From NCBI GenBank assembly GCA_009746045.1, contig RPFO01000950.1, positions 62,001-126,000 on the forward strand: a stretch of 64,000 bases of DNA, in the 5' to 3' direction. Position numbers and translations under genes: made by a program. This DNA comes from Mesostigma viride (Eukaryota > Streptophyta > Mesostigmatophyceae > Mesostigmatales > Mesostigmataceae). The notes below the pieces were generated by a model that made no database searches, was not told the origin of the DNA, and saw nothing but the letters and a program-made list of their open reading frames with translations. This document shows, one piece after another, positions 1-11,400 of the stretch (positions within the stretch are counted from its first letter, which is position 1; every line of letters begins with the position of its first letter).

Positions 1-116
1 TGACCTCACACAGCATGGTGCTATACCTCTGACCGCACACAGCATGGTGCTATACCTCTGACCGCACACAGTATGGTGCTATACCTCTGACCGCACAAAG
101 CATGGTGCTATACCTC
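1..116. repeat. 29-bp minisatellite, 4 copies
   Basis: Four head-to-tail copies of a 29-bp unit starting TGACCGCACACAGC and ending in TATACCTC, with single-base differences. The array is cut by the left window edge, so its full length is unknown. Positions 117-461 that follow show no exon or element I can recognise. Confidence 0.9.
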
Positions 117-461
117 TGACCGAGATGCTTCTAACGAACAGGGGCACCAATTGCTTCCAACCAGGGAGGTGGCTCCAGCTGCCGTAACACGAAGCCGCAT
201 CTCCACTTGTAAGCGTGCATGCTGGCGCCACGCACTGCAAAAGGCACCACTCCCCCACTCAAAAGGTTCCCCATCACCCCACCCATAGGCCAGGATGCAG
301 TACCAAGCCAAGACACCATGCAACGATCACTTGTGGAAGCTGCTTGGAGCCCCTTGATGTCGGCAGCACATAACGGCAGGGAATCAAACCAACACTGCCA
401 GTACTAGGCGCGCTGCCATCGCCTGCATGCAGCACATGCGACTAGGGGTGCCGGGCCCCAC

Positions 462-3446
462 CTGACGGTCTCCAGCGCCCCCGCCGCTAGGAAGCGCAGC
501 CTCTCGTCCAGGCGCGACATTAGCGCGATCCTCCGCCCGTGCGCGAGGTCCTCCTGCGCACGCAACCGCCACGCGGGCACCGACGACGCGCTGGCACTGC
601 CACTGTTGGCACTGTTGCCCAGCTCCCCCGAGTCAGCCCCATCGGCGCCCTCCACCGCCACATACCCCGCGACGCCGTCCGGCTCAGGTGATGCGCTGGC
701 GTGTGCGGTGTCCCCCGTTGGCCTGACCTGGTCCTGAGGACAAGGGACGGGCTCTGGCTGCTCGCCAGCTGGCACCTCCGCGGCGGTTTCCCTGGGCACC
801 TCGGTGCTTCCTTCATGCTCCTCGCCAGCCGGCCGCTCCGCCGCCATTCCTTTTGGTCCGAGAGCATGCGGGTCGGCAGAGGTATACCGGCAAACGCAGG
901 TTACGCCGCCAGTCATCATCCAGTGGTGATAGTGCCACTGCCGGTCGTGATGTCCATACCATGTCCATGTCAGGTTATCAGGAACCTGGTGCACATCCCA
1001 GGGGGATGCCCTGTGAGTGCTGGAACGTCTGAGCTGGACACTCGAGCACGCCTGGGCTCTGCACCGTCGCTTGGGAGAATCAACGATGACTAGGAGCACT
1101 CGTACAAAGATTTCAGGCCACAGAGCCTATCAACAACTTGGGAGAATCAACGATGACTAGGAGCACTCGTACAAAGATAACAGGCCACAGAGCCTATCAA
1201 CAACTTGGGAGAATCAACGATGACTAGGAGCACTCGTACAAAGATAACAGGCCACAGAGCCTATCAACAACTTGGGAGAATCAACGATGACTAGGAGCAC
1301 TCGTACAAAGATAACAGGCCACAGAGCCTATCAACAACTTGGGAGAATCAACGATGACTAGGAGCACTCGTACAAAGATAACAGGCCACAGAGCCTATCA
1401 ACAACTTGGGAGAATCAACGATGACTAGGAGCCCTCGTACAAAGATAACAGGCCACAGAGCCTATCAACAACTTGGGAGAATCAACGATGACTAGGAGCA
1501 CTCGTACAAAGATAACAGGCCACAGAGCCTATCAACAACTTGGGAGAATCAACGATGACTAGGAGCACTCGTACAAAGATAACAGGCCACAGAGCCTATC
1601 AACAACTTGGGAGAATCAACGATGACTAGGAGCACTCGTACAAAGATAACAGGCCACAGAGCCTATCAACAACTTGGGAGAATCAACGATGACTAGGAGC
1701 ACTCGTACAAAGATAACAGGCCACAGAGCCTATCAACAACTTGGGAGAATCAACGATGACTAGGAGCACTCGTACAAAGATAACAGGCCACAGAACTAGG
1801 AGCACTCGTACAAAGATAACAGGCCACAGAACTAGGAGCACTCGTACAAAGATAACAGGCCACAGAGCCTATCAACAAGCATTCGGGCGCGATGGAACCG
1901 GTGCCACCAGCGCATGGGACCACACTACCACCTCCCACTAGCGGCAGAACAAGAACAGCCATATCGCGCATGTGCGTGCCGGTGATTTGCGGCGCATATT
2001 TCATGCTTCATGCCAAGCTCGCAGACCGGACCAGGCATGGCCACCACCAAAAGCGCGCACGAGCATGCGTGATGACATGTGTCGGTTGCCCACTCTCTAC
2101 TTTGGATGAAGCATTCGGGTCTGACCCACTTGCATGTTTGAAGGATCTAGGGTCAACAGTTGAGGCAGTGACCCTCCACTCGGCACGCACCTGACGGCTG
2201 CCTGCCAGGGCGCTGCCACCCCGCCAGCCGCTGCAGCAGGGTGGACCCTGTTCTCTCGGCCAGCTCACCCACTTGGGAGCCCAGCGCTTCCCCCGCGCGG
2301 GTCACCTGGCCCCCCGCCGCTACCACCTTCGTGCGCAGGCGCGCCGCCACCTGTCGCGCGTCGGCGGCCATGGCACTCAGCGGCAGTGCGGCGCCCGCGT
2401 TCACTGGGGGCTGCTCCACCAAGTTCTTTAGCAGTGGGCTCAGCAGGCTGCGGGCGCACGGGTGGCAGCACGAGGGCACGAGCGATACAAGGATGAGAGC
2501 GAGGCAGGGCACCCCGCCGGCGGTGGGTGTGGCAAACTTCAGCGGGGGGGGGTACAACGCGGGGCATTGTGGGAACACTTGTGTCACCTACAGTACAAAC
2601 GGAGGCGCATGCATGCATGCATGCATGCATGCATGGTAGGGAATGGGTGCCCACCGCGCCGGCCCACAAGATATAGGCCCGAAAGGGCTTGGAACAAGGA
2701 AGAAGTTGTGCTTAACGTTGTGAGGGAGCAAGCAGCAACCGCGGCCCCCGCCCCCCTGCCCCCCGCCCCCCGCCCCCCGCCCCCTGCCCCCCGGCCCCCG
2801 CCTCCGGCCCCCGGCCCCCTGCCCCCTGCCCCCTGCCCCCTGCCCCCTGCCCCTTGCCCCCTGCCTCCGGCCCCCGGCCCCCGGCCCCCTGCCCCCTGCC
2901 CCCTGCCCCCTGCCCCCTGCCCCCTGCCCCCTGCCCCCTGCCCCCTGCCCCTGCCCCCTGCCCCCCGCCCCCGCCCCCTGCCCCCTGCCCCTGCCCCTGC
3001 CCCCTGCCCCCTGCCCCCTGCCCCCTGCCCCCTGCCCCCTGCCCCCTGCCCCTGCCCCCTGCCCCCTGCCCCTGCCCCCTGCCCCCTGCCCCCTGCCCCT
3101 GCCCCCTGCCCCTGCCCCTGCCCCTTCCCCCTGTCCCCTCCCCCTGCCCCCTGTCCCCTGTCCCCTTTCCCCTGCCCCCGCTCCCCGGCCCCCGCCCCCG
3201 CCCCCTGCCCACTGCTGTCTTCTGCAGGCCATCCCCCACCCCGAGCACAGGGGGTCGCCGCACCCCACGTTGCTCCCCACCACAGGCAGAAACACCGTGG
3301 CTTTGCTGGCCACTGCTCTTGCCAGCATCAGCACACGCGTCGGTCCATTAGTGCCCTCACCCACCTTTGACTGTACAGGATGTCGGCCAGCAGAAGCAGC
3401 TCGTCATCGCTTGCTAATTCCAGCACCTGCCACAGGTCCTTGTCCA
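462..3446 (-). CDS. unidentified gene, three consecutive exons
   Basis: I do not recognise this gene with certainty. Exon A is 3365-3446 and carries the acidic helix DLWQVLELASDDELLLLAD. Exon B is 2191-2447 and begins SLLSPLLKNLVEQ, followed by an Ala/Arg-rich probable coiled coil (MAADARQVAARLR, GEALGSQVGELAERTG). Exon C ends at 462 and starts at about 874; it is Ala/Glu/Gly/Ser-rich and ends RLDERLRFLAAGALETV. The A-B junction is strong: the GTGGGT donor at 3364 leaves codon phase 2 and the CAG acceptor at 2448 restores it, giving ILYSQ-SLLSPLLK. B ends at a GTGCGT donor in phase 1. The 5' edge of C is uncertain (best acceptor is a non-CAG AG), and C ends at GTGGGG. Upstream and downstream exons were not found. 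The DEL..LADILY...SPLLK pattern resembles uncharacterised plastid-directed plant/algal proteins, from memory only. Confidence 0.5.
1070..1878. repeat. 67-bp minisatellite, ~11 copies plus two truncated units
   Basis: A 67-bp unit beginning TTGGGAGAATCAACGATGAC repeats with almost no change (phase marks at 1081, 1148 and 1215 are exactly 67 bp apart). At the right end two units are shortened by an internal deletion, so the junction GCCACAGAACTAGGAGC replaces the usual unit boundary. It lies in the intron between exons B and C of the minus-strand gene. Confidence 0.95.
2607..2635. repeat. (CATG)n microsatellite
   Basis: About seven perfect tandem CATG tetramers, self-complementary. In the intron between exons A and B of the minus-strand gene. 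Confidence 0.9.
2745..3215. repeat. C-rich array of CCCCTGC/CCCCGC units
   Basis: Roughly 470 bp of almost pure pyrimidine on the plus strand, built from 6-7-bp units CCCCTGC, CCCCGC and CCCCTG. The minus strand, which is the sense strand of the surrounding gene, is a long G-run tract with many GGGGGCAGGG motifs and could fold as G-quadruplexes. The proline- and glycine-rich reading frames through it are repeat artefacts. Confidence 0.9.
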
Positions 3447-3519
3447 CTGCCAGTCCGCAGCACGCGAGGTGGCACGCCCACGACAGAACGTGCAATGAAT
3501 GAGTTGCATGATAACCGGC

Positions 3520-5284
3520 AACGGTCACAATGGAAGACACAATGTTTCACTACAAAACAGTCGGCATTATTGTGCGGTGCTGGAAATGCGCATGACAGCA
3601 TGTTGCCCATCCTCATGGAGTAAGTGGCACAGAGGAATACATGCCAACATGATGCGAGGTACGGCGTGACGTTTTACGTCTAGCTTATCTTAAGTACCGG
3701 TCACAACCTCAACTCTCCGCACTTACAGGGCTCTGCAAAAATCCCCTACAGTGGCACCCAGACAACTGCAGACAGGTACATCAAGCTACTTATCAGCTAA
3801 GACTCTCAGCAGAAGCTTATCTGAGCGCGTGCATATCCGCGCCGAGGCGGACTTGCAAAAACAAAAAGCGTCGATTGTCCAATTGGACCACCTGACGTTT
3901 GAGGTCGGCCAACGCGCCAAGCTAAACGTAGGCAGCATTCGCGCTAACACGACGAGCTAATGCGTTCCACAGCACGCCTTAGAGTTCAATCAGGCTGTTC
4001 ATGATTGTGCCAAAAGCAATTCATAGACAAGCGCTCACCAGTATGTCCAACAGGCAAACGCTGATCATTTGGAAAAGCCCTACATGTGGTCGCCAACTTG
4101 CTGATGCGGCGACTAAAAGTCAGGCCTGCCCCACGACTTGGGCAAGCATAGTGATGAGGCTGACAATTGACATCCCTAGCAGCAAGCCATGCCCTCGGCA
4201 GCTGCCTCTCCAAAACTGTCGGGGTTAACCTCGGCATGTGAGGCAATCGACGGTGGCCGAAGTTGCCTCGTCGTCTCCTCAACCCGAATTGCTCGTAAGG
4301 GACCCAAGGAATTGGCGCCGTCTCCACGGCTGGCATCATGGCTAGAGAGCAAAGACCTATGCGTTTGGTATCTCACAGCATAAGCTGGCTAGGTTTCTGA
4401 AAGACCACAACAGTTCAGGTTCTCGCCCAGTGGCTGCCCAATTCCACCATTGCCATAGCCAGCGATACATTGCGAGCTTGCTGCCATGCCAAGTTCGGCT
4501 GATGACTTGGCGCGTGCAGAGTTGGTCGCGCCATTCCGCCAGTCACCCGCCAGTCGGGCCAGGTCGAGGTCCTCAAGATCCCAGCGTCCGTAACTCCGTA
4601 TACATCGATAAGTACTACATTTAGTATATATTGAATTATTCTACATGCCTGGTAACTTGGTAAAATCTGTTGACCATTGATACTTGGAATAATATACGAT
4701 CTTATTGGTTAATAAAAAACACCCATTTACCCCCTATTTACCCTTGATTTACCCGGAAAAAATACCTGGAATAATATTTTTCCAAGCTTTAATTAATTTT
4801 TTGTCTGCTGCGCTCTGTCACGGCCTCACGGGCTTGTGGCAAAGTGCAAGCCTGCAAACTCGGGTGCAGGGTGTGCAGCGTCGATCAGTAAGTCTTTAGC
4901 ACCTGCCATGGCTGCCACAATCTGAGGATTAATCAAACGGTCAATAGTGCCTGGCAAGGCAACAGAGTCGTCGCTTAGAATAAGAAGGACGGCATTGGAC
5001 AGCGTTTCCAAAAATCGCACATGAGCGTTCGCCTAGGCTCTGGCATTGACAATTTGGTCTAGAGCATGGTCACAACTTAACCAATGGTCTAGAGCATGGT
5101 CACAACTTAACCAACGTCAGCCGTTGATGCACTGGATAAAACTTGATGAGTCACGAGGTCTACCATTTTTTTCTAGAGAGGGCATTCGCTTTGTTCAAGA
5201 AGCTACAAGTATCCAGTTGCCCAGCCGGTCTTAGGCTTAAGGGTAGGTGGCACTCACATCTTCTGTACCGGCGGGGTTGGCAGC
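3520..5284. other. spacer of lower GC with possible ORF relic
   Basis: Base composition drops relative to the flanking exons, with clearly AT-rich stretches around 4620-4800. No gene was assigned. The only protein-like frame is on the minus strand, about 4829-5035, with segments such as RFLETLSNAVLLILSDDSVA and DRLINPQIVAAMAGAKDL. It has no convincing start codon, is bounded by stops, and may be a fragment of a decayed element or a lost gene. A 24-bp direct repeat (TGGTCTAGAGCATGGTCACA core) occurs twice at 5055-5115. Confidence 0.4.
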
Positions 5285-5410
5285 ATGGTGTCGCGCTGGA
5301 CGCAGCTCCTTCTAGGGGCGCTGGCGCTGTGCGTGGCCGTCCAATTCTATCGCCTTGGCCATCTGCATAACAGGCTCGGCGAGTATAATTATGCGGGCCT
5401 CAAGACTCAG
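5285..5410 (+). CDS. GT77 exon 1: start codon and signal anchor
   Basis: The first ATG opens MVSRWTQLLLGALALCVAVQ, one basic residue followed by about 16 hydrophobic residues. This is the layout of a type II Golgi membrane anchor. The exon ends at CAG|GTTAGC in phase 0. No other Met-led hydrophobic exon was seen upstream on this strand. Confidence 0.75.
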
Positions 5411-8400
5411 GTTAGCATTCCCACGTTACTGTCCTACACAGCACCGTGTCTGGATTCGCAAATATTCCCCATGTGTGCGATAGCGCGTCTTCCACGTGCC
5501 AGTGTCGTGGCTAGAACAAGCAGGTATTCCACCAGCAGGCGTTGCTGTGTGCTGATTGCAAGAGTCCAATCAGAAATAAACTTGAACGGGTTTTATGTGG
5601 TGGCATAATTATGTCGGATGGTCACTGCCATCCGCCGCTGTCATTCAGATATAATGGCAAGTGTGGCATGGTGTGGCTTATTACCCCCACCCCCACAGCC
5701 CACACCCATTAAAATTCTCTCCGCCCGTATTGTTCATGATGGCCGATTTTCAAAACCGCTTATAAGGACCTGGTCTTTTTATATGTTTTTCACACACATA
5801 TCCCAGCGCTGCCACCTGTAATGCTCCCATCATCCCCAGCAGTCCTCAACCACATGCACATGCGCATGCGCATGAGCGCGAGATCACTGAGAGAACCTCC
5901 GGTAGAAACCCTCTGTTGAGGGCAGCATCATACCTTGATTATCGTCTGTCGAGGGCGGCACCTTACCTTGATCAGCAGTTATTGAGGGCGGCACCTTACC
6001 TTGATCAGAATAGCACGCGCGCATTCGGCTCCTTGCGCCTCTACCCTCACCTCTGATTTCCTCCTCCAATAGGTGGGTCTTCCAATAGGTGGGCCTCTAC
6101 CCTCACCTCTTATTACCTCCTCCAGTAGGAGGGTCCTCCAATAGGTGGGCCTCTACCCTCACCTCTTATTTCCTCCGACAGTAGGTGGGTCCTCCAATAG
6201 GTGGGCCTCTACCCTCACTCCTCCAGTAGGTGGATCCTCCAATAGGTGGGCCTCTACCCTCACCTCTTATTTCCTCCTCCAGTAGGTGGGCCTCTACCCT
6301 CACCTCTTATTTCCTCCTCCAATACGTGGGTCCTCCAATAGGTGGGCCTCTACCCTCACCTCTTATTTCCTCCTCCAATAGGTGGGTCCTCCAATAGGTG
6401 GGTCCTCCAATAGGTGGGCCTCTACCCTCACCTCTTATTTCCTCCTCCAGTAGGTGGGTCACTCTTCACTGCACAGTGCTTCTTCCCTATAGGTAGGGCC
6501 CTCTTCACCGCACAGTGCCTCCTCCCATTAGGTGGGTTCCTCTGCACCGCATAGAGCCTCCTCCCAATAGGTGAGTCCCTCTTAACCGCATAGGGCCTCC
6601 TCCCAACAGTCAGGTCCCTCTTCACCGTATAGAGCCTCCTCCCAATAGGTGGGTCTCTCTTGACCCCCTCTAAAGACATGTGCAGCTGTCCTCAGAACGC
6701 TATACCCTTGATTTGCATGGATAACTGCATCATTAACCGGCAGGCCAGTGCGTTAGGCGAGTCACGCATGCCCACTGTGCAGGCTTGCGCATGTTACCTC
6801 GTTACAAGCTGCATGCTTAATGCCCCTGCTGAGGTCATTACGTTGTTGCCCTTGTCAACATGATAATTGCTGCCCTTGTCAACATGATAATTGCTGCCCT
6901 TGTCAACATGATGATTGTTGCCCTTGTCAACATGATGATTGTTGCCCTTGTCAACATGATGATTGTTGCCCTTGTCAACATGATGATTGCTGCCCTTGTC
7001 AACAAGATGATTGTTGCCCTTGTCAACATGATGATTGTTGCCCTTGTCAACATGATAATTGTTGCCCTTGTCAACATGATGATTGCTGCCCTTGTCAACA
7101 TGATGATTGTTGCCCTTGTCAACATGATGATTGTTGCCCTTGTCAACATGATGATTGCTGCCCTTGTCAACATGATGATTGTTGCCCTTGTCAACATGAT
7201 GATTGCTGCCCTTGTCAACATGATGATTGTTGCCCTTGTCAACATGATAATTGTTGCCCTTGTCAACATGATAATTGCTGCCCTTGTCAACATGATGATT
7301 GTTGCCCTTGTCAACATGATGATTGCTGCCCTTGTCAACATGATGATTGTTGCCCTTGTCAACATGATGATTGTTGCCCTTGTCAACATGATAATTGTTG
7401 CCCTTGTCAACATGATAATTGTTGCCCTTGTCAACATGATAATTGCTGCCCTTGTCAACATGATGATTGTTGCCCTTGTCAACATGATGATTGTTGCCCT
7501 TGTCAACATGATAATTGTTGCCCTTGTCAACATGATAATTGTTGCCCTTGTCAACATGATGATTGCTGCCCTTGTCAACATGATGATTGTTGCCCTTGTC
7601 AACATGATGATTGCTGCCCTTGTCAACATGATGATTGTTGCCCTTGTCAACATGATGATTGCTGCCCTTGTCAACATGATGATTGTTGCCCTTGTCAACA
7701 TGATGATTGTTGCCCTTGTCAACATGATAATTGTTGCCCTTGTCAACATGATGATTGTTGCCCTTGTCAACATGATAATTGTTGCCCTTGTCAACATGAT
7801 AATTGTTGCCCTTGTCAACATGATGATTGCTGCCCTTGTCAACATGATGATTGTTGCCCTTGTCAACATGATAATTGTTGCCCTTGTCAACATGATGATT
7901 GTTGCCCTTGTCAACATGATGATTGTTGCCCTTGTCAACATGATGATTGCTGCCCTTGTCAACATGATGATTGTTGCCCTTGTCAACATGATAATTGTTG
8001 CCCTTGTCAACATGATAATTGTTGCCCTTGTCAACATGATGATTGTTGCCCTTGTCAACATGATAATTGTTGCCCTCGTCAACATGATAATTGCGCTGGG
8101 GCTATGGATGCGGCAGGCGGGCGCGGTGGACGCGCTTGCGTCGCTCCACCAGATCGTGTCCCAAGTGCAGGTGCTCGCGGCGCGCAGCGAACAGGAGCAG
8201 GTACCCCCCGCCCCCCCCTAGTGGTGCATGGTAAGGCAGGGCATGCACGTGATGGTGGGGCAAGTGCAGGCGCTTGTGGTGCTCAGCGAACGAAAGCACG
8301 CAAGTCTGCCGTGGGGTGCGTCCGACAACTGTTGTAGGGTTTGGTGAACAAGAGCAGGCATGCGCGCGAGCCGGCGCAGTGCGGGTGTCGGTGATGTGGG

Positions 8401-11400
8401 ACCCTGCATAATACGGCCATAGGTTGTGGATTAAGCGCGGGGCACCCCCTGTGGTGGGCAGTGTGCGGCAGTAGACTCGTCGCATGTCATGGAGCAGCTG
8501 CAGGGCAACCCTGTGTGTGATGCCAGCTGTCCACCTCGAGTCCAGCGGGGCACTGCGTTGCATGCCGTCAGCCAAAAAGTTGCCGGTGCCGGTCTCAAGC
8601 CGACTCGCCACGTACCCCTGTACCTGTACCGAAACAACCCGACCGGCTACTCGCCACTTACCCGTGTACGGTCACAACCCCGGTTTGGCGTAAAGGGGTT
8701 ACGTTACCTCATGTGCGTAATTTTGTGGTTTAATTGTGTGGGTTTACGTTACACTTTACGTGGGGACAACATGGCACGAAAGACCTTTACGTACGTTGCC
8801 CATTTATGTTACGTTTCTTCGTTACTTTCCGCCTAAATACGTCATGTAGAATGGACGTAAACGTAATCATTGTGGGAATGTCGGCAGATACTTGCGAGGT
8901 GAAGTGGTGCTTGTACGCATTTGTAGGCCTTATGGCGCCGCCTCGCGCCGCGTCGGCGCGGCGCCATGCGGTGCACAGACAGCACGGTCTAGTTTTTGCC
9001 ATGGAACGGTGAAAAAATGCTGGAAAATCATCAGCTATTGTGCGGCTTTAGGTGTTGACCTTAAGTTACGTCTTTACGTTACGCACGTCAACTTCTACGT
9101 CTACGTTACCTTCTACGTCACCCTTTATTCCATTTTACCTGTTCACGTTACGTCAACCCCTGGACCCCCTTTACGCCCAACCCTGGTCACAACCCTACAG
9201 TGACTGCAGGATAGCGGCTACAGTGACCGCAGGATAGTGGCTACAGTGGCCGCAGGATAGCGGCTACAGTGACCGCAGGATAGCGGCTACAGTGACCGCA
9301 GGATAGCGGCTACAGTGACCGCAGGATAGCGGCTACAGTGACCGCAGGATAGCGGCTACAGTGACCGCAGGATAGCGGCTACAGTGACCGCAGGATAGCG
9401 GCTACAGTGACCGCAGGATAGCGGCTACAGTGACCGCAGGATAGTGGCACCTTGGGCGACACACTCTGTGGGGGAAGGGTGTGCTCGCACCCCCCTCTCA
9501 TTCTTCCCCACCACCGCCATCCCCTGTACCTGCGGCGTGCTCGCACCCCCCTCTCATTCTTCCCCACCACCGCCATCCCCTGTACCTGCGGCGTGCTCGC
9601 ACCCCCTCTCCTTCTTCCCCACCACCGCCATCCCCTGCACCTGCGGCGTGCTCGCACCCCCCTCTCATTCTTCCCCACCACCGCCATCCCCTGTACCTGC
9701 GGCGTGCTCGCACCCCCCTCTCCTTCTTCCCCACCACCGCCATCCCCTGCACCTGCGGCGTGCTCGCACCCCCCTCTCATTCTTCCCCACCACCGCCATC
9801 CCCTGTACCTGCGGCGTGCTCGCACCCCCCTCTCCTTCTTCCCCACCACCGCCATCCCCTGTACCTGCGGCGTGCTCGCACCCCCCCCTCATTCTTCCCC
9901 ACCACCGCCATCCCCTGTACCTGCGGCGTGCTCGCACCCCCTCTCCTTCTTCCCCACCACCGCCATCCCCTGTACCTGCGGCGTGCTCGCACCCCCCTCT
10001 CATTCTTCCCCACCACCGCCATCCCCTGCACCTGCGGCGTGCTCATTCCCCCCTCTCATTCTTCCCCACCACCGCCATCCCCTGTACCTGCTGGTGGCTT
10101 GCACGACTCGCTACGCCGAACAGATCAAGGCGCTGGAGCAGGGGCCGGCGACAGGCACATGGACCCAGGGCCCACCCAAGTCGTCGCTGGCGGAGGCGCG
10201 CCACCTGTCCCAGTTGGCGGGAGAGGCCTCCCGCCTCCTCAGCGCCATCAATGTGGCGCTCGTCACTGGTGCCACCGACGGAGCGGATGGCACCAGTGCC
10301 AGGCACACGTCAGCGGGTGGCCCCGCCGGTGCATGTGGTGGGCTCGGGGGCGTGCCGGGTGCAGCAGAAGCCGAGGGTGGCACCGCCGCGTACGGTGGCG
10401 GAACCCAGTGAGTCTGTCGTGATACCGTGGCCGTGGCGGTGGGTTGTGCTGTCGAGCCGCGCAGGATGCGGGGGTCTGAACGACATATCCCAGGCTGAGT
10501 AATGGTCCCAGTTAGTGTCAAAGGTAAGGTTGCTATGATGAGTCACCACGCACGGTCAATGGCGGAGCATGTGCGTGCATGGCTGCTGGACCCCGCATGC
10601 AATGGTGTCTGGCTGGTGATGCCAGCGGAGGCGCACAAAGACCGGCGAGAAAGATCGTACGATAGCCGCTACAGTAGCAAGTATGGTAGTGATAACGGTA
10701 GAAGTTCTTGTGGCGGTTGCTGCAGCCAGTACTATAGCCATGACTGTAGCCACTGCATGCACTGGCCCTCGTGCCACCTTGCAGGTGCGTTTGGGCATGC
10801 CCTCTGCCCAGGTGAGCTGGCGTAGCTTTTCAAGGGGTACCTTTCTGAAGGGGGACCAAAGTTTATTTGGCTTTGGGAGAAAAGAAGACGTTTGGACTCA
10901 CCCTGGAGGCACGCGCGCATGATCTAATCCTCTGTAGCTTTACATCATCCCTGGCGTGTTGGTTGTGTTCAAGCGTGCTAGTACTCAGCAATCAAACGGT
11001 TGACCGCGCTTGTGTTCTGGCCGTGTGAAAATCATTAAAATTCTTGTCACCCCACTCCCCCTTTGCCACAGGCCGGCGCGTCGGCGCAGCGCCTCGACAG
11101 CACGCGGGTCGTCCCGCGAGGATCAGCTCAGGGAGCGCATCCGGGCACTGCAGCTGGCGCAGGGCGTGGCGCAGGTGACCGACGATGAGGCGGTGGCGCA
11201 CAGCGTGGATATCGACGCGGTGGCGGCGCGCGCATCGCACGGCCTGCGCAACGTGCTCGTGACGTATGCAAACATCCACTCCAAGGTGGGCGGAGTGTGT
11301 GGTCACAGTGGGTACGTGTGGTGTCACCCGCCATCTTGACAGCTATTTTATACCCCGGCCTCTTGACAGCTATTTTCGGTACTAACACTTGGCATGTTGA

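Noticed and set aside
2462-3370. Proline-rich or glycine-rich proteins over the C-rich tracts (also 32.3-33.4 kb and 54.5-55.6 kb)
   Set aside because: Translations of simple C/G repeats with no conserved flank; positions fall in introns of opposite- or same-strand genes.
6820-8337. 505-codon Cys/Pro/His/Asp-repeat reading frame (and long frames on both strands)
   Set aside because: It is the 24-bp minisatellite read through; a unit length divisible by three keeps several frames open on both strands. It lies in an intron and has no domain.
9444-10502. 352-codon frame with SFFPTTAIPCTCGVLAP repeats
   Set aside because: Product of the 56-bp array; only the 3' part (10124-10407) belongs to a real exon, in one specific frame.
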